A stretch of DNA of 64,000 nt from Prauserella rugosa. GTDB lineage: Bacteria > Actinomycetota > Actinomycetes > Mycobacteriales > Pseudonocardiaceae. The DNA is taken from contig NZ_JOIJ01000001.1 of NCBI RefSeq assembly GCF_000719975.1, positions 1-64,000 on the forward strand, written 5' to 3'. The position numbers and the translations under genes were made by a program. Under the pieces are notes generated by a model. That model was not told the origin of the DNA, did no database searches, and saw only the letters and a list, made by a program, of their open reading frames with translations. Positions within the stretch are counted from its first letter, which is position 1. Each line of letters begins with the position of its first letter. This document shows positions 50,201-58,377 of this stretch, in pieces.

Positions 50201-51487
50201 TCAGCCGAAGAGCAGCTCCGCGACGGTGTAGATGACCAGGCCGGCGAGCGCGCCGACGACCGTGCCGTTGATCCGGATGAACTGGAGGTCGCGGCCGACC
50301 TGCAGTTCGACCTTGCGCGAGGTCTCCTCGGCGTCCCACCGCTCGACCGTGTCGGTGATGATCGTCGTGATCTCCCGCGAGTAGTGCCGCACCACGTACG
50401 CAGCGGTGCTCTCCACCCAGCCGTCTACCTTGCGCGCCAGTTCCGTATCGGCCTGCAACCGCTCGCCCAGGGTGCCCAGTCCCTCCCGGACCCGGGTGCG
50501 CAACTCGCTCGACGGGTCCTCCGCAGCCGTGAGCAGCATGTCCTTCGCCGTCGCCCACGCCGAGCCGATGAGCTTCTGCACCTCGGGGTGCTCCACGAGC
50601 TGCTGCTTGACCGCGTCCGCCCGCGCCATCGTCTCCGGGTCCTTCTGCAGGTCCTGGGCGAACTCGCCGGCGAAGCGGTCCAACGCGAGCCGCATCGGGT
50701 GGTTGACGTCGGTCTTGACGGCCCAGGCGAACGTCAGCACCTCGCCGTAGACCTTGTCGGCGAGCATCGCGTCGACGAACCGCGGTGACCAGGACGGCGC
50801 CCGTTCCGAGACGACCCGCATCACCGTGGCGTGGTTGGTCCGCACCCACTCGTACGCGCGGTCACACATGAGGTCGACGAACCGGTAGTGCGCGCCGTCG
50901 AGCAGCACCTGTTCGAGGAGCTTGCCGAGCGGCGGCCCCCATTCGCGGTCGACGACCCTGCGCACGACGGCCTGTTCGAGAACCGCCTGCACGTCCTCGT
51001 CGCGCAGCACGGTCACCGCCCCCCGCACGACCGACGCCAGTTCCGACGTGACCCGCTCGGCGTTGCCGTCCGCCGTCAACCACTCGCCGGTGCGCCGGGA
51101 CACGTCGAGGCGCTGCAGCTTGTCGCGCACGACCGGTTCGGACAGGAAGTTGGTGCCGACGAAGTCGCCGAGGCTGTTGCCCAGCACGTCCTTCTTGTTC
51201 GGGATGATCGCCGTGTGCGGGATGCGGATCCCCAGCGGATGGCGGAACAGCGCCGTGACGGCGAACCAGTCGGCGAGGCCACCGATCATGCCGGCTTCGG
51301 CCGCGGCGCGGACGTAACCCACCCAGGCAGGCCACCCTTCGCTCTCGGCCCACCTGGCGAGCAGGAACACGGCCGCCGCTCCCAGCAGGAACGCGGCCGA
51401 CACCCGCTTCATCCGGCGCAGGCTCTGCCGTTTGGCCTCGTCACGGGCCAGGGCGCCGGAGGTCACGCTGTCACTCGGTTGCTCCAC
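50201..51487 (-). CDS. DUF445 family membrane protein
   Basis: 428 residues. DUF445 features: GYVRAAAEAGMIGGLADWFAVTALFRHPLGIRIPHTAIIPNKKD (in parts: GMIGGLADWFAVTALFRHP, HTAIIPNKKD), an N-terminal membrane helix (~29-46), long helical middle, and a C-terminal helix GALAGLVIYTVAELLFG. Function unknown. GTG start at 51487; divergent from dapC with 29 nt between. Confidence 0.9.
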   Translation of the reverse strand: MEQPSDSVTSGALARDEAKRQSLRRMKRVSAAFLLGAAAVFLLARWAESEGWPAWVGYVRAAAEAGMIGGLADWFAVTALFRHPLGIRIPHTAIIPNKKDVLGNSLGDFVGTNFLSEPVVRDKLQRLDVSRRTGEWLTADGNAERVTSELASVVRGAVTVLRDEDVQAVLEQAVVRRVVDREWGPPLGKLLEQVLLDGAHYRFVDLMCDRAYEWVRTNHATVMRVVSERAPSWSPRFVDAMLADKVYGEVLTFAWAVKTDVNHPMRLALDRFAGEFAQDLQKDPETMARADAVKQQLVEHPEVQKLIGSAWATAKDMLLTAAEDPSSELRTRVREGLGTLGERLQADTELARKVDGWVESTAAYVVRHYSREITTIITDTVERWDAEETSRKVELQVGRDLQFIRINGTVVGALAGLVIYTVAELLFG

Positions 51488-51516
51488 ACCCCCATTGTCC
51501 GTGAGGATGATGCCTC

Positions 51517-52683
51517 GTGCGTGAACCTCTCGTCCCCCGCCTTCAGCCGTTCACCTCGACCGTCTTCGCCGAGATGACGGCGTTGGCGACGCGCACGGGC
51601 GCGGTGAACCTCGGCCAGGGCTTCCCGGACACCGACGGTCCCGCCGGCATGCTCGACGCGGCCCGCGACGCTCTGTACGGCGGTGCGAACCAGTATCCGC
51701 CCGGTCCCGGCCGCCCCGAGCTGCGGCAGGCCGTCGCCAGGCACCGCACGCGCTACGGACTCGAGTACGACCCCGACACGGAGGTACTGGTCACCGCCGG
51801 CGCCACGGAGGCGATCGCGGCGTCCCTGCTCGCCCTGGCCGACCGGGGCGACGAGGTCATCGCGATCGAGCCGTACTACGACTCCTACGCCGCCGCCATC
51901 GCCATGGCCGGCGCCGAGCGGCGCACGGTGCCGCTGGTCTCCGACGGCACACGGTTCGCGCTGGACATCGACGCCCTGCGGGCCGCGGTCACGCCCCGCA
52001 CCAGGGCGGTGCTGGTCAACTCGCCACACAACCCGACCGGCACGGTGTTCACCCACGACGAGCTGGCTGCCATCGCCGAGCTCTGTGTCGAGCACGACCT
52101 GGTCGCGGTGCAGGACGAGGTGTACGAGCACCTGACCTTCGACGACCACGAGCACGCACCCCTGGCCACGTTCCCGGGGATGCGCTCGCGCACGGTGTCG
52201 ATCTCGAGCGCGGGCAAGACGTTCAACTGCACCGGCTGGAAGATCGGCTGGGTGTGCGCGCCGCCCGATCTCGTCGCGGCGGTGAAGACCACGAAGCAGT
52301 TCCTGACGTTCGTCTCCGGCGGCCCGTTCCAGCCCGCCGTCGCGCACGCACTCGACCACGAACTGGACTGGGTGGAGCAGCTGCGCACCTCGCTGGCCGC
52401 GAAACGCGACCGCCTGGCCAAGGGGCTGACCGACGCGGGTTTCACGGTGTGGCCGAGTGCGGGCACGTACTTCGTGTGCGCCGACGTACGCCCGTTGGGG
52501 TTCACCGACGCGGGCGATCTCGCCTGGCGACTGCCTGAACTCGCCGGCGTGGCCGCCGTCCCCGTCAAGGTGTTCGCCGACCACCCGGACGAGTGGAATC
52601 ACGTACTGCGGTTCGCGTTCTGCAAGCGGGACGAGGTGCTCGACGAAGCCGTGCAGCGCCTTCACCAGCTACGTCACGGCTGA
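51517..52683 (+). CDS. dapC: N-succinyldiaminopimelate aminotransferase (DapC-type)
   Basis: 388 residues, class I PLP aminotransferase. VNLGQGFPDTDGP, NQYPPGPGRPELR, NSPHNPTGTVFT, and SISSAGKTFNCTGWKIGW with the PLP lysine closely follow M. tuberculosis DapC (Rv0858c). Role: transamination in lysine/diaminopimelate synthesis. Kynurenine-aminotransferase-like enzymes are near relatives, so substrate is likely rather than proven. GTG at 51517 with AGGATG upstream. Confidence 0.87.
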   Translation: MREPLVPRLQPFTSTVFAEMTALATRTGAVNLGQGFPDTDGPAGMLDAARDALYGGANQYPPGPGRPELRQAVARHRTRYGLEYDPDTEVLVTAGATEAIAASLLALADRGDEVIAIEPYYDSYAAAIAMAGAERRTVPLVSDGTRFALDIDALRAAVTPRTRAVLVNSPHNPTGTVFTHDELAAIAELCVEHDLVAVQDEVYEHLTFDDHEHAPLATFPGMRSRTVSISSAGKTFNCTGWKIGWVCAPPDLVAAVKTTKQFLTFVSGGPFQPAVAHALDHELDWVEQLRTSLAAKRDRLAKGLTDAGFTVWPSAGTYFVCADVRPLGFTDAGDLAWRLPELAGVAAVPVKVFADHPDEWNHVLRFAFCKRDEVLDEAVQRLHQLRHG

Positions 52684-52822
52684 GACGTTCGGGCGCATGA
52701 TGACCCGCGATCGGCGGAACAACCCGCCGCGGTGCTAGAAAGATCGCGGCCGGACCTGCGACGATGCCGCCGGTCGGGACCGGCCGGTCCGATCAGGGAG
52801 CAGCGAACCGCGGGAGTGTGCG

Positions 52823-53785
52823 ATGCGGAGTACGGGTGGCATGCGTGCCTCCGTGTTCGTCGCGCGCGCATTCGCCGTCGCCGGATTCGCCCTGATGGGC
52901 TGGCTGCTGGCGGGTGGAATCGCGGCCGCCGACGACGCGACGTCCGGCCCGAGCTCTCCCGAAGCCGCTTCCGGCGCCGTTGCCGAGGCCGTGGCCGATG
53001 CTCCGGCGCAGGCTGGTGACGGCGGTGACGGCGGTAGTGGTGGCGACGGAACGGCTCCCGCCGAAGAGTCCGGGCTCGTCAGCGGACTGACCGGCACGGT
53101 GACCGACACCCTCGGCGCCCGCGGCACCGACACCGCAGCCGTCCCGAACGAGGCGACCGGTGACGCGGCGTCCGCGCAACCGCAGCCGCCTCGGGGTCTC
53201 GTCGGCCGGGTCACCGACACCGTCGACCACGTGGTGACCACCGGTGTCCACCAGCTCGGCCGTACGGTCGGCGGAACGGTCGGCACCGTCACCGACACGG
53301 TCGACACGGTGACCACTCCCCTGCGTCCGGCCACCCCGGACGTCCCCGCTCCGGCCGACCCGCCCGCCGACGCACCGTCCGCGCCGTCTCCCTCGCCCGC
53401 CTCCACGCACGCGGACGCGGCGCCCACGTCGCCTCCGCCCACCGCGCCCGCCGACCTGGCCGAGTCGCCGCGCTCGGAGCCCGGTGCCGCGCAGGCCGAC
53501 CGGGCGCCGAACGACCAGCCGCCACCGCCGCCGCGGCCCCAGCCGCGCGATCACGTGAGCGCCCAGAACCAGCAGGACTCGCCTGCTCCGACACCGCCGC
53601 CCCCGCCGGTACCGACCACGTCGGCCACGGGCGGCGTGCACGACCACTCCCACGGACGCGGCGGCCAGGGCATCCTGCCCGGCACGCCCGCCGTCCACGT
53701 CCTCCTGCCCGCCGGCACCGTCGAGGCCTCCGACGTCGACGCCGCGACGGCGCATCTCGGCCTTCCGCCGACCGCACCGGACTGA
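52823..53785 (+). CDS. Exported Ala/Pro-rich protein of unknown function
   Basis: 320 residues. Signal peptide ~1-37 (AFAVAGFALMGWLLAGGIAAA then DDAT, Ala-x-Ala cleavage). The mature part is low-complexity Pro/Ala/Asp with helical TDTVDHVV/TVTDTVDTV repeats around 95-165, and ends with a compact PAVHVLLPAGTVEASDVD segment. Typical of Pseudonocardiaceae secreted proteins; no family recognised. ATG at 52823 with GGGAG upstream. Confidence 0.72.
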   Translation: MRSTGGMRASVFVARAFAVAGFALMGWLLAGGIAAADDATSGPSSPEAASGAVAEAVADAPAQAGDGGDGGSGGDGTAPAEESGLVSGLTGTVTDTLGARGTDTAAVPNEATGDAASAQPQPPRGLVGRVTDTVDHVVTTGVHQLGRTVGGTVGTVTDTVDTVTTPLRPATPDVPAPADPPADAPSAPSPSPASTHADAAPTSPPPTAPADLAESPRSEPGAAQADRAPNDQPPPPPRPQPRDHVSAQNQQDSPAPTPPPPPVPTTSATGGVHDHSHGRGGQGILPGTPAVHVLLPAGTVEASDVDAATAHLGLPPTAPD

Positions 53786-53796
53786 CGACACCCCTC

Positions 53797-53825
53797 CGTC
53801 ACCAGGGCACGTGTGTCCGGTGACG
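53797..53825 (+). terminator. Terminator-like hairpin after the exported protein
   Basis: Seven-bp stem CGTCACC/GGTGACG with a 15-nt loop, 12 nt past the stop codon. Confidence 0.55.
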
Positions 53826-54162
53826 GCGTCAGCATCCGCCTTTCCCACTGCTGGCATCTGACGTTCCCGCACGCACCGATCCACTCGGCGGTCGCAGTGC
53901 GTACACGTCTGTTCTTCGGGGTAATCCGCATGTATCGACGACTTCCCGTTCGGCCGACCGCGCCTGGCCGGGACGGGTCCGGGTTCCGGCGCCGCGTTGC
54001 CCCCGCGGCGCCGGAGCCGTGTCCGGGTGCGCGCCGCGTCGTCGCCCTCACCGCGCCGAGCGCGACGACGCCGACGCTGCGCACCTGAGCCGCCGGCCCG
54101 ACCGGCATGGCGAGGGGCGATGCCGGAACACGGCCGGTGGCGAACGTGCCCGCGTGGCACGC

Positions 54163-54234
54163 GAAGCCGGTGCGCTGGATGTCCCGCCGTTTCTCTGGAG
54201 TGACGGCACCCCCGGCATCCAGCGCACCGGCTTC
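54163..54234 (+). ncRNA. 72-nt stem-loop, candidate structured RNA
   Basis: Perfect 19-bp arms GAAGCCGGTGCGCTGGATG (54163-54181) and its complement (54216-54234) enclose a 34-nt loop with a further CCGT/ACGG pairing. It lies 89 nt upstream of the YczE-like gene. A terminator is less likely because no gene ends just before it. I know no family with this sequence. Confidence 0.55.
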
Positions 54235-54323
54235 TTCATGTCGACCGCTTCCCGTGCGGGGCGGTCCATTTCGGGTGGTGATTGGCCGTGGACCCGCGGC
54301 GCTGCCCGCCCGATAGTGGAGAC

Positions 54324-54956
54324 GTGGCGAGTACGGCTCAGGTGGAACTTCATCCGGTCACCGTGCGCCGCGATCCCGCGCGCAGGCTGATCCAGCTGGT
54401 CGTCGGATTGCTGCTGTTCGGCACGAGCATGGCGATGATGTCGCGGTCGTTGCTGGGCCTGAACCCGTGGGACGTGCTCCACGAAGGACTCATGCACCGG
54501 ACGGGTCTGACGTTCGGCACCGTGACCGTCGTGACGGCGGTGACCGTGCTGCTGCTCTGGATTCCGCTGCGGCAACGTCCGGGGATCGGCACGATCGCGA
54601 ACGTCGTGCTGATCGCCGTCTCGGTCGACGTCGTCCGCCTGCTGCTTCCCGTGCAGGAGCACCTGGCGACGCAGATTCCGCTCCTGCTCGGCGGGATCGT
54701 CCTCAACGGGTTCGCGACGGCGTTGTACGTCGGTGCCCGCCTCGGGCCGGGACCGCGGGACGGGTTGTTCACCGGGTTGACGGCGCGCACTGGGCTGTCG
54801 GTGCGGCTGGTGCGGACGCTGATCGAGGTGTGCGTGCTGGCGACCGGATGGCTGCTCGGGGGCACGGCGGGCCTCGGAACGATCCTGTTCGCCGTGTCGA
54901 TCGGCCCGCTGACCCAGTTGTTCCTGCCGTGGGTGGTGTGGCGCCCGCGTTCGTGA
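54324..54956 (+). CDS. YczE/YyaS/YitT-like membrane protein
   Basis: 210 residues with five membrane helices. LIQLVVGLLLFGTSMAMMSRSLLGLNPWDVLHEG (in part: GLLLFGTSMAMM, LNPWDVLHEG) and GARLGPGPRDGLFTGLTARTGLSVRLVRTLIE are the family marks (PWDVL, GPGPRDGL). Function unknown. GTG at 54324; GGAG lies very close, and GATAGT 10-15 nt upstream could be a -10 for a near-leaderless transcript. Confidence 0.85.
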   Translation: MASTAQVELHPVTVRRDPARRLIQLVVGLLLFGTSMAMMSRSLLGLNPWDVLHEGLMHRTGLTFGTVTVVTAVTVLLLWIPLRQRPGIGTIANVVLIAVSVDVVRLLLPVQEHLATQIPLLLGGIVLNGFATALYVGARLGPGPRDGLFTGLTARTGLSVRLVRTLIEVCVLATGWLLGGTAGLGTILFAVSIGPLTQLFLPWVVWRPRS

Positions 54957-54960
54957 GCGC

Positions 54961-55551
54961 TCACGCGGCAAGCCTGCGCTGCAGTAGCGCACGCCGGAGC
55001 CGTTCCGGCGTCGCGCCTGCGTCGGTGAGGACATCCGCGGCAGGCCCCGGAACCGCGGCGAGCGCAGGCAGAACGTGTTCGCTTCCGATGTAGTTGTCCC
55101 GCACGTCGCGGGCCTGCCGGAGACTTGCCTGGAGCACGCGCTTCGCGCCGTCACCGAACGGCATGTGCCAACGGATGCGCCTGCGACGTCCGCGGATGCC
55201 GCCCGTCGCCGGCGTCGGTTCCGCCATCGCACCCTCGCCGTGCCGCTCCTCGACGCGGGCGACGATCGCGTCGACGTCAATGCCGACGTCCCGCAGCGCC
55301 CGCCGGTCGACGTTGCTCAGCCCTCCATGCCGACGCAGTTCGACCACACGGCCGGCGATGTCGGCAGGCGCCACGTCCACCGCGGCGAGCAGGCCGAGGG
55401 CGCCGGTGCCCTCCTCCGCGTGTCCGGCGTCGACGACGGCCGTGAGCAGGTGCAGCGTGTCCACGCGTGCGGCGCCGCTGGCCTCGGCCTCGCTCACTGC
55501 CTGTTCGACCACGGCGCGGGCATCCTTGGTGAAACGTTCGAACATGGTCAT
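54961..55551 (-). CDS. Clp N-domain (double Clp-N) protein
   Basis: 196 residues with two Clp-N repeats: FERFTKDARAVVEQAVSEA...VDTLHLLTAVVD (~3-75) and AKRVLQASLRQARDVRDNYIGSEHVLPALAAV (~133-190), as in ClpA/ClpC substrate-adaptor domains but without ATPase. ATG at 55551 overlaps the HTH gene stop as ATGA. Likely an adaptor or sensor for protein-quality control paired with the HTH repressor. Confidence 0.87.
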   Translation of the reverse strand: MTMFERFTKDARAVVEQAVSEAEASGAARVDTLHLLTAVVDAGHAEEGTGALGLLAAVDVAPADIAGRVVELRRHGGLSNVDRRALRDVGIDVDAIVARVEERHGEGAMAEPTPATGGIRGRRRRIRWHMPFGDGAKRVLQASLRQARDVRDNYIGSEHVLPALAAVPGPAADVLTDAGATPERLRRALLQRRLAA

Positions 55552-55757
55552 CGCCTCCCGTGCTTCTTGTGGACCGCTTGCCTGCTGACTCCGAGTTCGT
55601 CGGCGATCTCCTGCCAGGACCAGCCGTTCGCGCGGGCGCTGCGCACCTGCACGGCTTCGAGCCGTTCGAGCAGGCTCCGCAGGGCCGCAACAGCGCGCAG
55701 ACCCGTGCGCGGGTCGCTGTCGCCTGCCTGGGTCGCCAGTTCGGTCGCGTTCGCCAT
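55548..55757 (-). CDS. Small helix-turn-helix protein (sigma-70 region-4-like)
   Basis: 69 residues. Helical LRAVAALRSLLERLEAVQVRSARANGWSWQEIADELGVSRQAVHKKHGRR: the last part is an HTH with the sigma-region-4 look (WSWQEIADELGVSRQAVHKK). Commonly linked to Clp-N genes in actinobacteria. ATG at 55757. Divergent from the PP2C-like gene across a TTGACA-type operator array; autoregulation is likely. Confidence 0.88.
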   Translation of the reverse strand: MANATELATQAGDSDPRTGLRAVAALRSLLERLEAVQVRSARANGWSWQEIADELGVSRQAVHKKHGRR

Positions 55758-55759
55758 GA

Positions 55760-55806
55760 TGTCAATCTAGGTTGACACGAGGGAGGTGTCAACACTAGTT
55801 GACAAC
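55760..55806. promoter_or_regulatory. TGTCAA/TTGACA operator array
   Basis: Four alternating half-sites: TGTCAA (55760), TTGACA (55772), TGTCAA (55788) and TTGACA (55799). The central pair forms GTTGACAC-N7-GTGTCAAC (55771-55793). It lies between the HTH gene start (55757) and the phosphatase gene, so the HTH protein is the natural binder and would control both directions. Confidence 0.7.
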
Positions 55807-56617
55807 TACCGTGGGTGACGTGCCGAGGATCGACATCGCCGAGCGAGCGGGCGTCGCGCTGAACGGCGAACCGCGCCCCACCGAGGACCGGGTCGTCGTG
55901 GTCGACCCGGTGTCCGGCCACCCGCGTACGGGCGCCGTGGCCGTGCTCGACGGGGCTACCGAACAGCGGCCGGGACTGCCGAGTGGCGGCTGGTACGCCG
56001 AGCACCTGGCCGCTCGGCTACGGCAGGCGCTCACCGTTCAGCCACAGGCGGACCTGGCCACCGTGCTCACTTCCGCCATCGCGGACGTGGCCGACACTGA
56101 AAACCTCACCCCCGGCGCCAGTCCGTCGAGCACGGTCTCGCTCCTCCGATGGGACGCCGACGTCGTCGAAGCGCTCGTCCTGGCCGACAGTCCCGTGGTC
56201 GCGTTCGGCACGTTCGGGATCCAGGCCGTCACCGATGACCGATTGGCATCTCTGCGCGCCCGCGGTGCGCTGCCGACCCTCGACGCGGTGACCCGGCTCC
56301 GCAACCGCGACGGCGGGTTCTGGGTGGCCGAAGCAGATCCCTCCGCGGCGGCACAGGCGGTCCGGGCACACTGGACACGCGACGACGTGGACACCGTGCT
56401 TCTGGCCACCGACGGCGTATCGATCGGGGTCGACGAGTACCACCTGTTCGACTGGGCGGGCGTCCGCGAACTGAGCCGAGCGTCGGGTCCGGCCGCCGTG
56501 CTCGACACCGTGCGCGCGGCGGAGCGCGCCGACCGGGCCCGCACCCGGTGGCCACGCGCCAAGGTCCACGACGACCAGGCGATGATCGTGGTCGACTTCA
56601 CCGTCCGATCAGGGTGA
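55799..56617 (+). CDS. PP2C-like protein phosphatase
   Basis: 272 residues. NEDR-type start (GEPRPTEDRVVVVD), AVAVLDGATEQRPG, SSTVSLLRW, VLLATDGVSIGVDEY and DDQAMIVVDF correspond to PP2C motifs, though the first motif is degenerate. Metal-dependent Ser/Thr phosphatase function is likely but not certain. TTG at 55799 lies 12 nt after GGGAGGT; a GTG at 55811 is the alternative. The gene's start lies within the operator array. Confidence 0.72.
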   Translation: MTTTVGDVPRIDIAERAGVALNGEPRPTEDRVVVVDPVSGHPRTGAVAVLDGATEQRPGLPSGGWYAEHLAARLRQALTVQPQADLATVLTSAIADVADTENLTPGASPSSTVSLLRWDADVVEALVLADSPVVAFGTFGIQAVTDDRLASLRARGALPTLDAVTRLRNRDGGFWVAEADPSAAAQAVRAHWTRDDVDTVLLATDGVSIGVDEYHLFDWAGVRELSRASGPAAVLDTVRAAERADRARTRWPRAKVHDDQAMIVVDFTVRSG

Positions 56618-56671
56618 ATTCAGGGTTTTACCCGGAACACACGCGTGTGTCCGATGCGTTGAAATACACGT

Positions 56672-57568
56672 ATGTCGGGCTCACAGTCGCACGCCAGGGT
56701 GCATTCCGCGGATCTCGCGCGCACCCGTGCGTGGACGATAGCCGCAAGTGCCGGCCTCGCCTGGGCGCTGTTCAACCTGGTGATCCTGCACGCGGTGAGC
56801 TCGTTCGACCCACTGACCGACCCACTCAGCCGCTACGCGTTCACCGACCGGGGCAGTGGCATGCTCGAGGCGAGCCTGCTGTCGGTCGCCGTGGGCGTGA
56901 TCGCCCTGCGTGGTGCAGTCATGTCGGCGGGACTGCCGATGACGCGCACGACGTCGACGCTCGTGTACGCGACGTCGACCGGCCTCGCGACCGCGGCCCT
57001 GTTCCCGGCGACGTTCAGCCCGGACATCGATCCGATCAGCGGCCGGATCCACCAGTACGCCAGCGTCGTGGCCTTCGCGAGCCTGCCCGCGATCGCCTTG
57101 TCACTGGTGGACGTCGTCCGTGCGACGCAGGCGCTGCGCCGGATCGCGATCGTACTGACGTGGTTGCTGCGGATCGCGATCGTCAGTCTCGCCCTGTTCG
57201 GTGTCAGTTATGTCGCCGACGCTCTCGCCGCATGGCCCGTATTCGGACCACTCGCCGAATCGTTGCCCGTGGGTTTCACACAACGAATCGTTTTCATCGT
57301 GGATTTCTGCCTGCTCGCGACACTTCTCGTGGCCGCCATGCGGTCGGCGCACGCGTCGACGTCGGCGACCGGCGACTTCCCGGCAACGCAGGGCCTGGAA
57401 ACGCGGCCCCTGAAAACGCAGGGCCTGGAGCGGGCCACGGGCACGGAAAGCGCTCCGGCACACGGTTACGACGCGAGCCACGCCGGCAGCTTCGACCAGC
57501 GCTACGCCCATTGTTACGGGCACAGCTACGCCCACTGCGGATGCTCGGGTAACGCGGGGCAGGACTGA
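56672..57568 (+). CDS. DUF998 membrane protein with Cys/His tail
   Basis: 298 residues with six membrane helices: AASAGLAWALFNLVILHAVS, DPLTDPLSRYAFTD and the DIDPISGRIHQYASVVAF motif are DUF998. The C-terminal ~75 residues carry TQGLE/PLKTQGLE repeats (DNA ~57396-57436) and a Tyr/His/Cys-rich tail RYAHCYGHSYAHCGC that may bind metal. Function unknown. ATG at 56672. Confidence 0.82.
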   Translation: MSGSQSHARVHSADLARTRAWTIAASAGLAWALFNLVILHAVSSFDPLTDPLSRYAFTDRGSGMLEASLLSVAVGVIALRGAVMSAGLPMTRTTSTLVYATSTGLATAALFPATFSPDIDPISGRIHQYASVVAFASLPAIALSLVDVVRATQALRRIAIVLTWLLRIAIVSLALFGVSYVADALAAWPVFGPLAESLPVGFTQRIVFIVDFCLLATLLVAAMRSAHASTSATGDFPATQGLETRPLKTQGLERATGTESAPAHGYDASHAGSFDQRYAHCYGHSYAHCGCSGNAGQD

Positions 57569-57748
57569 GACGACAGCACCTACGCACGGCTACCTGATCC
57601 ACGCGGAGTGGCACCGTCGGCACAGTCCATTTCGGACCGCAGTTGCCCACAGCACATTTTCCGGCCGAATCGGAAACACAACGTGTGACTCGTGCGTTTA
57701 ACGGGTAGCTGCAGCACGCAGCCGTGACACGATTTCGGGGAGTGAACC
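57569..57748. other. Intergenic stretch with possible promoter for the 69-residue protein
   Basis: 180 nt, AT-richer at 57650-57710. No gene. Likely promoter area; no clear operator. Confidence 0.4.
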
Positions 57749-57958
57749 GTGAACGCACACAGCCCGACCGCTCCGACCCAGAACCCGCAGCCGTCGCTCC
57801 CGCGCGTGGACGAGCCGGACGCCGATCAGCGCCGCCGGGCCGTGCGTGCCATCGCGTCCGCTGCGAAGGACGCCGACGACTGCGCCATGCTGCTGGAAGC
57901 ACTCGGCCTGGAGCCCGAAGAGGGCCGGACCGCCGTGCCCGCCCAGCGCGACCAGTGA
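57749..57958 (+). CDS. 69-residue small actinobacterial protein
   Basis: GTG at 57749 follows GGGGAGTG. A disordered N terminus (~1-25, Pro/Asp) precedes a helical core DQRRRAVRAIASAAKDADDCAMLLEALGLEPEEG with the ADDC and LLxxLGL pattern seen in conserved short Pseudonocardiaceae proteins. Function unknown. The single Cys is in the core. Confidence 0.72.
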   Translation: MNAHSPTAPTQNPQPSLPRVDEPDADQRRRAVRAIASAAKDADDCAMLLEALGLEPEEGRTAVPAQRDQ

Positions 57959-57983
57959 CGCACGCCCAGCCGGACGTGCAGTC

Positions 57984-58253
57984 CTAGGACGCCCGCAGCA
58001 GCTGCTGGGACATCGCCTCGTCGGCCCCATCGGGGTCGGCGGCGTAGATGGCGGCCGCGTCGGGATCCAGCGCGCCGGACGGCTGCCCACACCCGCAGCC
58101 TCCGACGACCTCGTCGCATTCGATGACGAGCAGGTGGCGCTCGATGCCGAAGCTCACGCAGCCCGCGTCGGTGCATTCCACGACGCCGGAGGCGTGTTCC
58201 ACCAGCGTCCCATGGCAGTGGTCGATGCCGGTCTCACAGCTCGAGCAGGTCAT
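57984..58253 (-). CDS. 89-residue Cys-rich probable metal-binding protein
   Basis: Eight cysteines in CSSCETGIDHCHGTL, ECTDAGC, CDEVVGGCGCG, with two histidines in the first motif: suggests one or two Zn or Fe-S sites. Similar short proteins are widespread in actinobacteria without assigned role. ATG at 58253 with AAGGAT upstream. C-terminal third is Ala/Asp-rich. Confidence 0.75.
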   Translation of the reverse strand: MTCSSCETGIDHCHGTLVEHASGVVECTDAGCVSFGIERHLLVIECDEVVGGCGCGQPSGALDPDAAAIYAADPDGADEAMSQQLLRAS

Positions 58254-58377
58254 GAATCCTTGGTACCACCACCCGTCCGTGGCACTTCGCCCGACACGCC
58301 CTGCGTGTCGGCGCGGGTGACCCGACCGTCGTCGTCCCCGCTCCGACCTGCGGTGACGGGAGCGGTAGGAGGCGGTC

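Larger units (their letters stand above)
53786..54323. other. Intergenic stretch, 538 nt, with three hairpins
   Basis: No gene supported on either strand. Contains a terminator-like hairpin at 53797-53825 (CGTCACC/GGTGACG), an 11-bp hairpin at 53986-54014 (CCGGCGCCGCG/CGCGGCGCCGG) and the long stem-loop at 54163-54234. An AT-richer segment around 53890-53940 may be promoter DNA. Confidence 0.6.

Noticed and set aside
52793..54160. Minus-strand 455-residue frame opposite the exported protein
   Set aside because: Gly/Arg-rich antisense shadow; the plus strand has ribosome site and signal peptide.
54163..54234. IS-element terminal inverted repeats
   Set aside because: Arms are only 34 nt apart and no transposase frame is near; kept as an RNA stem-loop candidate instead.
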